NCBI GenBank assembly: GCA_016946835.1
Contig: JACVTC010000008.1
Span: 1,195,001-1,220,000 of the forward strand
Direction of reading: 5' to 3'
DNA length: 25,000 nt
Origin: Neocallimastix lanati (nom. inval.)
Lineage: Eukaryota; Neocallimastigomycota; Neocallimastigomycetes; Neocallimastigales; Neocallimastigaceae
The translations under genes and the position numbers were made by a program. This document shows, piece after piece, positions 9,505 through 21,189 of the stretch. The notes beneath the pieces were generated by a model. It did no database searches. It was not told the DNA's origin and saw nothing but the letters and a program-made list of their open reading frames with translations. Numbering within the stretch: the first letter of the stretch is position 1; every line of letters starts with the position of its first letter.

Positions 9505-9952
9505 TATTACTTTTTATAATTAACTTTCTTTAACAATATATAAAAAAAATTTTTTTATTTTAAATAATAGTATTTAAAATATTTTTTTGAACCATTCCTT
9601 TATTTATATACAAAATTTCTTTTATTTATTTATTTATTTATATTTATTTATTTATTTATTTATTCAATTATTTATATTTATTCAATTATTTATATTTATT
9701 CAATATAAAATTATTATATTGAATACCTCATGTATTAATAATAATTTTTAATTATAATAACAAATTAATTAAAATATATTATAATTTATTATGATATAAT
9801 TTTATTTTATATTACTATAAAATAATAAAAAAAATGCTAATAATATATTAAAATTAATTATAATTCATTCTGTCAGTACATCAATTTAATTAAATTTTTT
9901 TTTAAAAAAATAATCAAATTAACATTTATCAAAATAAATGAATAAATAAATA
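9505..9952. other. Upstream flank of the LRR-CBM18 gene, no gene seen
   Basis: This is the 5' side of the minus-strand gene. It includes TATATATTG about 30-40 bases before the ATG and a (TTTA)n stretch at about 9620-9665, but no motif specific enough to call a promoter. No coding potential is seen. Confidence 0.6.
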
Positions 9953-10376
9953 AATAATAATAAATAATAAATAATAAATAATAATAATAAATAATAAATA
10001 ATAAATAATAAATAATAAATAATAAATAATAAATAATAAATAATTGAATAATAAATAATAAATAATAAATAATAAATAATAAATAATAAATAATAAATAA
10101 TAAATAATAAATAATAAATAATAAATAATAAATAATAAATAATAAATAATAAATAATAAATAATAAATAATAAATAATAATAATAAATAATAAATAATAA
10201 ATAATAAATAATCATAATAAATAATAAATAATAAATAATAAATAATAAATAATAAATAATAAATAATAAATAATAAATAATAATAATAAATAATAAATAA
10301 TAAATAATAAATAATAAATAATAAATAATAAATAATAAATAATAAATAATAAATAATAAATAATAATAATAAATAA
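9953..10376. repeat. AATAAAT heptamer array, left arm
   Basis: About 60 units of a 7-bp AATAAAT repeat with occasional extra AAT steps and two point variants (TTGAAT near 10041, ATCATAA near 10211). Because 7 is not a multiple of 3 it stays open in several frames and gives a YLLFIIY-repeat translation, which is an artefact. Confidence 0.95.
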
Positions 10377-10925
10377 TTAGTAGAATATTGAATATAAATA
10401 TTAAAGTATAGACTGAATAAAAATAAATAATAAATTAAAAATGAAAAAGAAATTTCATTATATGTAACAACAGTGTTAACAAATAAATTAAATAATTCCA
10501 TAGGTACAAACCATCAAAATAATTATTTTCTTATTTTAAATTATATTTAAAAAGGTACTGACGATGGACGGATGAATGAATGGATTCAACTCTTTATTAT
10601 TTATTATAACTGTTTTATTATAACTATTGTTAAGCGTTAAGGCTTCCCTTCTGAAAGTTTTATTTTTTTTTATTAAAAATAATAATAATAAAGTAATTTT
10701 TAAATGAATTTTTAGTTTCAATTAAATGAAAAAATAAAAAATTAAAGAATTAAAAAAATTAAAAAAAAAAAATATTTTATATATTATATTACAATATATT
10801 ATTATATATAATATATTTTATTTTAATTGAAATTTAATATATTAATATATAATATATTTGATTTTAATTTAAATGGATAGATAATTATTAACTATTTAAT
10901 ATTTATAATATACATTATATTTTAT
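10377..10925. other. Spacer between opposed heptamer arrays
   Basis: Mostly A/T. A slightly more complex patch at 10500-10660 (GGTACTGACGATGGACGGAT near 10553 and GTTAAGCGTTAAGGC near 10629) has no ORF I recognise. It could be a worn mobile-element scrap. Confidence 0.55.
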
Positions 10926-11292
10926 TTTATTATTTATTATTTAATTATTTATTTAATTATTTATTATTTATTATTTATTATTTATTATTTATTATTTATT
11001 ATTTATTATTTATTATTTATTATTTATTATTTATTATTTATTATTTATTATTTATTATTTATTATTCAATTATTTATTATTTATTATTAATCATTTATTA
11101 TTTATTATTTATTATTTATTATTTATTATTTATTATTTATTATTTATTATTTATTATTTATTATTTATTATTTATTATTTATTATTTATTATTTATTATT
11201 TATTATTTATTATTTATTATTTATTTTTTATTATTTATTATTTATTATTTATTATTTATTATTTATTATTTATTATGTATTATTTATTATTT
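10926..11292. repeat. ATTTATT heptamer array, right arm (opposite orientation)
   Basis: About 50 units of the reverse complement of the 9953-10376 repeat, again with a few variants (TTCAATT near 11066, TTTTTTA near 11225, ATGTATT near 11275). The two arms form a large inverted repeat around a 549-bp spacer. Confidence 0.95.
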
Positions 11293-12267
<975 letters not shown>

Positions 12268-12907
12268 CTGATTAAATTAATATTAATTATTCTGTTTTAT
12301 ATAATTATAAAATTACTTTTTAATTTATTATTATTTATTTATTTACTTAAAATACATAAATTATATTAAAATGAGTAGCATTAAAATATAATTTCTGGGA
12401 ATAGTGCATTTTTAAAAATGACTTGTAAAAATTGTTAGGTGATATATGTTATAGTATTAAATAATAAAAAAATTATTAAAATGTTTAGTATTAGCTACGA
12501 AAAGTCACATTATAAATACGTTAATTATTAGATAGTTATTAAATAGTTATTAAATAGTTATTATAAATTTTATTTATTATATTTTGTTAAACTATAAAAA
12601 ATTCTCTTTCATATAATATTTCATATAATTAACTATATATATATATAAAAGCCATATATATATTACATATATTATATTCTTAGCAGATTAAGAGAATGAA
12701 CTTCTGTTTGGAATTACAGGAAAATCTTCGTTTACACTAGGTATTTTATATTTCTCAGTTAAATCCTTTTACAAAAAGAAAATTCTAAACGACTGGATGC
12801 ATCATAGGGAAGTACAATGTAAGAAATTGAAATAAGTTATTATAATTTATCCCTATTTCTTATCTATTAATATTTATTTCATAAGTACTATTTAAAAAAA
12901 AAAAAAG

Positions 12908-12945
<38 letters not shown>

Positions 12946-13685
12946 TTTCATTCAAAATAAACTGTATCAATCAATTTATTGATGTATTTTTTTTTTATTT
13001 TATAAAAAAAAAGGATTTAATATAATTTGTTAATTATTTTATCTTTTTCTTTTTTATTGTTTTTCTTGTAAATTCTTTCAGTTATCAAAATCAGTTATTA
13101 AAAGTTTTTCTGATTAATTATAAATGATTTATATTTAATAACAAGACAATCAATAAGTATAGATTATTGATCAAAAATCTTTCCAGGTTTTTTTTCTAAT
13201 CTTTTTCTAGAAATAATCATCATTAAGATTAATATATATATATATATATATATAGTAAATGATTTTCTTCTTTAAAAAAATCAAGAGTTATGATTATAAG
13301 AAACTAATAATAATAATTACAATATTTAAAATATTTTAATAAATATAAAATAATTATTATTATTAATAAAATTTCATAACAAAAATTAAAAAATATTTTA
13401 ATAATAAAATAAATTTACACAGCTTTTTTATAAAAATAAATTTTATTCTTCTTTTTTCATATTATTTGTTCAGAATTTTGTTATATTTTCTTATAATAAG
13501 CTCCCTTTTAAAGAGAAGTATTAAATTCTTATTTTTTATTATTTTTTTTGTTTTTGTTTTTGATTTTGTTTTTATTTAATATTTATAGTTTTATTCATAT
13601 TAATTAGTGATAATAATTTTTATATTTTATAGAAATTATACAATATTGTTATGGTTCAGGGAAAAAATTATAAATTATAAACACA

Positions 13686-13721
<36 letters not shown>

Positions 13722-14509
13722 ATTCTTATTTAATTTTTGCTTAAGTTTTTTTTTTTAAATAATTATTTTTATTTAATTATTATATTATTTAATTACAATT
13801 TATTATTTTATTATAAACTAAGCTAATAAAAATTATTTATTACAATTAATAGTTTAAAAGACGATTTTAAAAGTTTTTTATGAATATTAAAGGATAAAAT
13901 AAAAAAGTAATAATTTAGATAAAGATGAAGATATTTTTGATGAAAATATGAAAAGATTAAAATACAATAAAAGATATTGACTAAAATGTAGATAAAGATT
14001 TGATTCTTAAAATTTTATATCTGTTTATATATATATATATATATATTTTTTTTTTCAGAAAGGTAAAATGAATGGCTTTTCAAGAATAATTTCTAAGGAA
14101 TAAACTTTTAAATTGAATTTAAATTAATAATACACTAACATTATTAATTATTATAAATATTTTAGATATATTATTAAATTAATAGGTATTTAATAATAAA
14201 ACGTTTTATATTTTATAAGTTTTGTTTTTATCCTTTAACTTTACAGAATTATTTACTAATAAAAGTTTAAAAATAGTGGTAGCTTAGTTGTATTACAATT
14301 ATTTTAATAACTATCTAGAGTTATTAAATTGGTAATATGATCTTTTTTATATTATAAAAAGGTATTAATTCATATAATGATTATTTAATAAAACAATATT
14401 TATCATAGTTAAAAGTATTTCGATGTTTTGGATTTGTAATTAAGAGTGTTATTTATGTTATGATTTTGTTTTTACATTTTTTTTTTATTTTATTTTATTT
14501 TATATTAAA
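12268..14509. other. AT-rich gene-free region
   Basis: Apart from the islet at 12692-12835, no coding region is recognised. It holds a small TAGTTATTAAA repeat at 12529-12562 (about three units), (AT)n at 12922-12944, 13232-13252 and 14028-14046, and a 32-base poly(A) at about 13688. The part nearest 14500 lies downstream of the Ty3 integrase relic and may include its non-coding end, but no LTR is identifiable. Confidence 0.55.
12692..12835 (+). other. Unassigned 47-codon open islet of ordinary base composition
   Basis: One plus-strand frame is open for 47 codons, from ENELLFGITGKSS to VQCKKLK then TAA, with a codon mix richer in G/C than its surroundings. It has no ATG near its beginning and no clear splice sites, and I do not recognise a family. 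It may be a fragment of a lost gene or mobile element. Confidence 0.3.
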
Positions 14510-15168
14510 AGTAGAATTCAAAGTCTTAAAATATGCAAAGTCAAATTAAATTCAATTTTCTTCTATTAAGAAATTTAAAACTCATACTTGGTTGCCTAGT
14601 TTATATTCAACTCTTATTCTTCTAATTTTGTTTTCTTCTATCATTCCACAATTTCAATGTTTTCTACTGCCTCTTGTATCCATATACGATATTAAATAAA
14701 TTTTTTTTTTGTATCAAATACTCATCTCCATTTTCATATTGTTTCCTTTTTTTTTACTTAAAGATAATTCTAATGGTTGTAAAATCTTATCTTCCCCTTT
14801 ACAACATCTCAAAACTATTAAATTTTTTATTCTTTCATGATTACGAGTTCTTTAGAACCCATAATGCACTTGGTAATACCTAATAACTTGAGATATTTTT
14901 TACAATTTCCTCTTGTTCCCATTCTCCACTTCTCCATTTGACGCCGGGGTGACAAATAGCAGTAGTGTGAACGTATACGTCATACAAGTTAAAAAAATGA
15001 CCTGGTTTTATCTGAATTTAAAACTATGGTCCATTGTCAGTCACTAAGAATTCAGGTACACTATATCTAAGCAAATTCATTTTTCAGGAAGTTAAATACA
15101 TTCATCCCGAAACCAGTTCTTCTCAAGGGCTCCGCTTTGACCCATTTGGTATTTGGTGAAATAATCCA

Positions 15169-15210
<42 letters not shown>

Positions 15211-15310
15211 AATAATATACCTATTGGTTCTCTCTTAGTCTTTGGTAATGATCCAATCAAATCCAATCCAACCTATATAAATGGTAAACCTGGTTTCATT
15301 AGTTTTACTT
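14510..15310 (-). pseudogene. Integrase fragment of the Ty3/gypsy relic
   Basis: PGLPFI and VGLDLIGSLPKTKRE (15292-15224, one stop between them) are the start of the integrase core. After a poly(A) block at 15171-15209 come VDYFTKY (second half of the first-Asp strand), VPEFLVTDNGP (15059-15027, second catalytic Asp, with a stop where PxF is expected) and TAICHPG. One base out of frame is SNGEVENGNKRKL, which carries the third acidic residue. ALWVLKNS (14875-14850) and RRIRVEYKLGNQV (about 14620-14580) fit the C-terminal part of gypsy integrases. A chromodomain is not evident. Confidence 0.88.
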
Positions 15311-15374
15311 TATGTATTACTATTTTTGTTTCTGTTATAATTTTTCCATATATAATGTTGAATGACAGGTCAAA

Positions 15375-15411
15375 TCTTGATGTTCTGGATGCATAGGCAC
15401 TTGATGATATC

Positions 15412-15449
<38 letters not shown>

Positions 15450-15830
15450 AATCAATTAGTAGTTAATACTGGATTATTTCCTACATAATATAATATGTCA
15501 TCAATTAGCGGCAAAAGCGTAAAAGTCTTTTATTATAATATTATCGAGTTTTCGATAATCAACATTCATTCGATACTGACCATCCTTCTTAACGATTAAT
15601 ACAACTGGTGAAGACCAGAGGAAGTTGAGATACAGTTTAATTAATTTATTATTAATCAACTTAGTTAATTAGTTCTACCTTTAAAGCATCCGCTTTGTAC
15701 CTTTGATAGCCTATACGACTCTTTTACTTGATTGGTATAGTTCCTTGGCTTTAATTCTATGCTATGAGGATAAAAAATTTGGTTTCTGCTAAGTTCATCC
15801 GTTTTTATCAACAATAATTAATTAATTCAA
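15375..15830 (-). pseudogene. Reverse transcriptase fragment of the Ty3/gypsy relic
   Basis: SPVVLIVKKDG followed by VDYRKLDN (15608-15539) are gypsy RT fingers motifs. A frameshift leads to LPLIDDILYYVGNNPVLTT. After a poly(A) run at 15413-15447 comes GYHQVPMHPEH (15412-15380), the conserved segment before the catalytic YxDD. The YxDD box itself, the thumb and RNase H are missing. The reading passes within about 80 bases into integrase sequence, so the polymerase core was deleted. Confidence 0.9.
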
Positions 15831-16877
15831 GTTATTCAAATAATTAAAGTACCAGAATGTTTGATAAGATCAGGTACCATTCTTAATTATTTTCATTAAC
15901 AACAATCTTCTTATTATTAGATTGAAAAAAAAAATAAAAATAACATCTTTCTTTACCAACTATTAATCTAAAATAAATCTTTAAATACTATTTCTCGAAT
16001 AGTTATCTCTAATTCATAGATGTCAACGGTACTGATAAGTATTAGAATAAGCTTGAAATTTTCTGTAAAAAGGTCTCGGGTTTGAGTTATATTATTCAGG
16101 TCAAGATGTTTGTTATTAATTATAGCAATTAATTAAAATTACAATAATTTATTACACTCAAAGTTTTAAAATTTAATTAAAAAATTCAATATTTAAAAAT
16201 GATGTTTTTATTTGGAATCTTTATTTTAATATTTTAATAATAAATTTTATTAAGATTAATACAAAGAATTAACGTCATTGTTATAATTAACCAAGTTAAC
16301 TTAAAATTATTTGGATTAATAATCTTAACAAAGATTTCAAGTGAATGGAAATTTCAATTCCTTTTTCATATTAATTTTAAAAATAATAATTAACAATATA
16401 ATTAAATAATATATTCAATTCTTAAATATATGTAGACATGTACATTAAACTATATAAAATATAATAATAAAATACTATTGATAAGAATTCATTGTATAAA
16501 ATAACTAAATAATTTTTAATAAAATAATTTAAGAATAAAATAATTTAATAATAATATAATTTAAAAATAAAATGATTTATAATTTATGATATTAAAACTA
16601 ATTAAAAGTCTTAATGAAAATCTTTAGAATTATAAAAAAAATTCCTTTGAATCTTTCCAGAAATTATTTAATTATCCTATTACTAATAAACATTATAATT
16701 TATCTGAAAACTATTAAAATCATTTAAAATAATATAAATTATTATCAATTCTATATAATTTAATTATTAATTTTTATTTTTAATAATTAGTAATGTAAAG
16801 TTCAAGTTAATGATTTTATCTATATAAAAATATTAATTTATTATTTAAGTTCCATTTAAATAATTAAATTAATTTTT

Positions 16878-17057
16878 TTATATATGGAAAAATTCTTTAT
16901 TAAGGTCCAATATCTTGTGTTTTAGTGGTACAAATGAATTGAAATTAATAGATGTTTTAGACCTCGATTGTGGCTTTCTAATGAATATAATTTTGGCAGG
17001 AAATCTCATTATGATATTTCCATTATTAATAAAATTATCACTAATTTCATAAATATT
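16878..17057 (-). other. Unassigned 59-codon open stretch
   Basis: A minus-strand frame runs for 59 codons from NIYEISDNFINNG through RFPAKIIFIRKPQSRSK to a TAA at 16880-16878. Its residue composition is protein-like rather than low-complexity, and the base composition is less extreme than the surroundings. I recognise no family, and a fragment of a lost gene is as likely as an exon. Confidence 0.25.
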
Positions 17058-17781
17058 TCAATTCATAATTTTATTAAAAGCAACTAATGGTAAATAATTT
17101 TTTTTTATTATAAATAATTTGATTAAAAACTATTTTATCTTAAATAATTTCATTATCATAATTATTCAATTATAAATAAATTTTAACAATTTCATTACAT
17201 TTTCAAATTGTAATAATTATTTTAATATTTATTATAATTTTTATAATTTATTATTATTATTTTATTATTATATATATATATTTTTTTTTCTTTCATTATT
17301 ATTTTTTTAATTATATATATATATATATATATTTTATATATGCTTATTTGAAATACATAAGCTAGTCCTGGATCACAATTGGTACATTTATAAAAGAATT
17401 CTGATGATTTTACCTAATTATATTAATATTAGTAAGATTCTAGCAAGATATAATAATATCTCCTTTTAAACACAAAAAAAATAAAAATTAAATTATTACC
17501 TTCTTTTTTTTTTTTAATTTTATTTATTTCAAGAATTTTTAGATCTCCAATTTACAATGTTTATACTATTCTCTAAAATGCTATTTCTTCAAATTTTTTT
17601 TATTAGCTTTTATACTATATTTTTAAAACTTCCTTTTTACGATAAAATTTATTTTTTTCATAAATTTTTTGTTATGTATGAGTTATGTTAATTATTAACT
17701 ATTTTCTATTTTTCAACATTATAGTTAATATGTCTCTTTTTAATTTTTCATTTGGTTTAATACCACGATTGATACAAGTCT

Positions 17782-17837
<56 letters not shown>

Positions 17838-18763
17838 AATAAAAAAATGAAACTTTAGAGTCGAAACAAACAAATTTTTTAATATATAAAATAATATATT
17901 TTAATAATAAGAATTAAATAACACTCAAATAAGAAAATATTCAAACAACAAATAATAATGTGAAATGTTCGTTTGATTTTATCTATTTATTTATTTATAA
18001 TATCAATTATAATATTATATAAAACAATTTGTAATTTTTAATGTTATATGTATAATTCCATAATAAAATTCTTGTTATTATTTAAATCTCTAATTAACAA
18101 GAAAAAAAAAAATTAATTTAAAACTTATATATATTAATAATTAATTCCTTTTTTTTTTTAACAACCTTCTTTTACAAATTATTTTTTATTTAATTATTCT
18201 ATAATTTAACAAACCTATTTGTTCAATATATTTTCATATTTATTCTATTACACCTTTCATTTCACGAAGTGGTGTATTGATATAAATAGATAAATAAATA
18301 TATAAATATATATTCAAAATATGAAAATATGTTTTTTAAACCTTTTTTTTCTTATAATATTTAATACAATATTATTTTAATATGATTTTTACAAATAATA
18401 TATTTTTAATATTTTGTATAATAGTAATAAAATAATTATTTATAATATTTAATTATAAAAAATATATTTAACTATAAAAATATATTTTAATATTTTGTAA
18501 AATAGTTATAAAATAATTATTTTAATATTTAATTAAAAAAAATATTTAACTATATTTATATTATTATTTATTTATTATTTATTATTTATCAATTACTTAT
18601 TATTAATTTATTTATTTATTTATTTATTTAAATAGATATCTATAAAGATATTTAAAAATATTTTTTTAATATTTAAATATTTAAAAAAAAAAAAAAAAAT
18701 AGGTCAATATTAGTTTAATATTTTTATTTATTTATTTATTCATTTAATAATTTTCAATGTAAC

Positions 18764-18827
18764 TTGGCGAAATGCAACAAATTTTAATACGCCACATGCT
18801 TTCTAAAAATTGGCGAAATGAAATGCA
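18764..18827 (+). repeat. Paired TTGGCGAAATG direct repeat
   Basis: TTGGCGAAATG occurs at 18764-18774 and again at 18810-18820, each followed by or close to ATGCA, in a small G/C-containing patch (with ACGCCACATGC between) inside otherwise A/T-only DNA. No function can be assigned. Confidence 0.5.
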
Positions 18828-19202
18828 CTACTCTCTCCATTAAAACTTTTATATACATTTATTTAATATTAATCTTTGACATTAGAATACAAAATGGTTT
18901 AATGAGTAAAAACAGGTGAAAACCCTTTTATTTCATTGTAATAAGAATGGAATTATATATACTAACAAATAGTTTTGAATTATTATTAATAATAAAAAAT
19001 AAAAAGCTGATAATTTTTTTTTTATTATTAAATATATTTAATAATAATAATATTAAAGTCATATGTTAAATATATATTATATATTAATAAAATAAAAATA
19101 AAAATAAATTTTTATTTATTTAATATCACGTTATTTTTAATTCTAAAAGTGTATAAAATAAAAATGAATAAAAATAAATATAAATAATTAAAAATAAATC
19201 AA

Positions 19203-19233
<31 letters not shown>

Positions 19234-19819
19234 GTATTTATTCTTTATCATATGATAAAATAAAATATCTCCAATTAATGAAAAACTAGATATTATTGAC
19301 TAAATAAAAAATTAATTATATTTAAACTTTTTATATACTTTAATTAATTCTATATTTTCTTATAAAAATCATTTTTACACCAAATAAATAATTAGAATGA
19401 CATTCCATAAAAAAATAAATAAAATAAAAAATATAAATATATATATATATTAAATAGAAATATTTAAATTAATATTTCCTTTATTTATATATATAACTTT
19501 ATTATGTAATATAAAAGTTAACCTTTTTTAAAAACATATATAACTAATGGATTATTAAAAAAAATTAAAATAATATCTTATATTGATATTATTATAACAA
19601 TAGAGCAGAATAAAATAATGCCTTTATTTATTTCTTATAAAAGTTCAGTTCCTTATCTTTTTTTTTTTAATTTTGAATGATGCAACAATAGAGATGTTTG
19701 TTCGTTAATATTTATCAAACTCAAAAAAAAATGACATTGTTAACTTTATGTAATTAGTATGTATTCATTCAACTATTTTTATAATGATTATTTTTTTAAT
19801 TAAATTCAACTTTATTCTT

Positions 19820-20086
19820 TATGTTTGATCGCCATGGTAAGTATTCCTGTTGTTAGACTAATAGAATTGATAGTCCAGAGAGCATTTGATCTGTGAGAGG
19901 ACTGGTGTAGTTATTCCTTCCTCAATGATGGCTCAAAAGATCACTGAAAAGAAATCCGTATTAGCCTTTCATAGAAAGTGGTCCTTGTTGACGCCGAAAC
20001 GATATGGCAAAGAATCAAATGAAAGTCCTCATTGTCCTCCCCTCTCATTTATCTCAGTAAAAAAAAAAATCAAATTTATATTATAA
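19820..20086 (+). other. GC-richer islet with an open stretch and a candidate mini-intron
   Basis: An abrupt patch of near-balanced composition. One plus-strand frame is open from 19874 to a TAA at 20084, 70 codons (SREHLICERTGVV, then MMAQKITEKKS, then KRYGKESNESPHCPP). Just upstream is ATG followed directly by a perfect donor GTAAGT (19837), with ACTAATAG and GATAG (ending 19873) as branch-point- and acceptor-like sequence. Joining 19836 to 19874 would place the ATG in frame. The 37-base intron is very short, I recognise no domain, and the last eight codons run into poly(A). It may be a real short gene, an exon, or mobile-element debris. Confidence 0.35.
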
Positions 20087-20220
20087 TATATTAATTTATA
20101 TATATTTTATATTTTATAAAATGATATTTTTTTTAAAAAAATAAATAAATAAGTAAATAAATAATAATTAAATAATTATTTTTCTATATTAAGTAATTTT
20201 TAATTAAAAAAATTTTAATT

Positions 20221-20253
<33 letters not shown>

Positions 20254-21189
20254 CAATTAAATATAAAATTGATTAGATATAAAAAATATACTTTAAAAAG
20301 TTTATAATAAATTAAACTTTACTAAAAAAAAAATAAAAAAAATACATGTTAAAGTTTAAATATATAAATGTATAATGGATATTACATCTATGAATAATAT
20401 AATATTATTTATATATTTATGTTTATTATAATAAATATGTATTTATATTATATATATTTATTATATATAGAAAATATTTAATTATAAATTTAAAAAAATA
20501 AAAAAAAAATAAAACTTAACATAAAAAGAGTCATTATATAAATAAATTTATATTTATATATATATTTATATTTATATTTATATTTATATTTATATTTATA
20601 TTTATATTTATATTTATTTAATGAAATATTATAATTTGAAATAATACTTATTAAAAGGAAAATTTTAGAATATATACGAAATAATAATTATTAAAAGGAA
20701 AGTTTAGATTATATAAGAAATAATATTTATTATAAGGAAAAATTTAGATTATATACTAATATTTTAATACTAATTAGTATCAACTATAATCAATAGTAAT
20801 TGTAATAAATTGTTTTTTAAAAAAAAAAAAAAAATTGATAAAAGTTAACCCTAATAACTATAAAAAAAATAATAAAAATAAAGTTTTTTTTTTTTGAAAT
20901 ATTGCTCTTTGATCATTTTTAATAATCTTTTTTTTTTTATTTATTTATTTATTTATTTATTTATTATTAATTTTTTTTTTTTTAATGTTTTTGTTATTAT
21001 TATTATTATTGTTATTATTATTATTATTATTAGTATTATTTTAAAATTGAATTATATTAAAATTTAAGCTTTTTTTTTAAAAATTAAAAAAATATTAATA
21101 AATAACTTTAAAAATTTTAATATATATTCTTCAAACACTATTGTGTTTTTAAATGAAAAAATAAATTCATATCAATTAATATAATATAA
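20087..21189. other. AT-rich gene-free region with small repeats
   Basis: No gene is seen. It has (TTTATA)n at about 20548-20616, three diverged copies of a roughly 40-bp unit at 20638-20677, 20678-20716 and 20717-20756 (core GAAATAATAxTTATTAxAAGGAAAxTTTAGA), and (TTA)n at about 20995-21030. Confidence 0.7.

Larger units (their letters stand above)
14510..16110 (-). mobile_element. Ty3/gypsy LTR-retrotransposon pol relic
   Basis: Minus-strand order is protease-RT linker, reverse transcriptase, then (after an internal deletion) integrase, as expected for Ty3/gypsy, where integrase follows RT. The RT start lies around 15780-15660: HSIELKPRNY, then YRLSKVQSG, matching the (HxIxLxxG)...YR(L/M)S start of gypsy RTs. 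Several frameshifts and in-frame stops and two long poly(A) insertions break it. No LTRs, primer-binding site, gag or RNase H were found. The portion above 15830 is AT-eroded and its assignment is weak. Confidence 0.88.
16111..19819. other. Long AT-rich gene-free region
   Basis: No gene is recognised apart from the islets listed separately. Notable items are a 50-base poly(A) at 17786-17835, (AT)n near 17271-17281 and 17315-17332, a GCTTAT/ATAAGC hairpin at about 17342-17363, and a TACACC/GGTGTA hairpin at about 18249-18276. A poly(T) lies at about 19210-19233. Confidence 0.55.

Noticed and set aside
9919-10501. Two overlapping minus-strand ORFs with YLLFIIY repeats
   Set aside because: A 7-bp tandem repeat lacking stop codons stays open in several frames. 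There is no start context, no complex sequence and no domain.
10536-10721. 61-codon minus-strand ORF
   Set aside because: Low-complexity Lys/Leu/Ile/Asn product in A/T-rich DNA, with no splice sites or recognisable motif.
14674-14883. 69-codon plus-strand ORF
   Set aside because: Antisense shadow of the Ty3 integrase C-terminal remains on the minus strand.
15273-15455. 60-codon minus-strand ORF with a Phe run
   Set aside because: It crosses the RT remnant and the integrase junction out of the original frame, and the Phe run is an expanded homopolymer. It is a shadow of the Ty3 relic, not a gene.
19828-19846. U1 snRNA 5' end on the minus strand (ATACTTACC)
   Set aside because: The motif is followed on that strand only by A/T-rich DNA without U1 stems or an Sm site. 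The same bases read better as a plus-strand splice donor.
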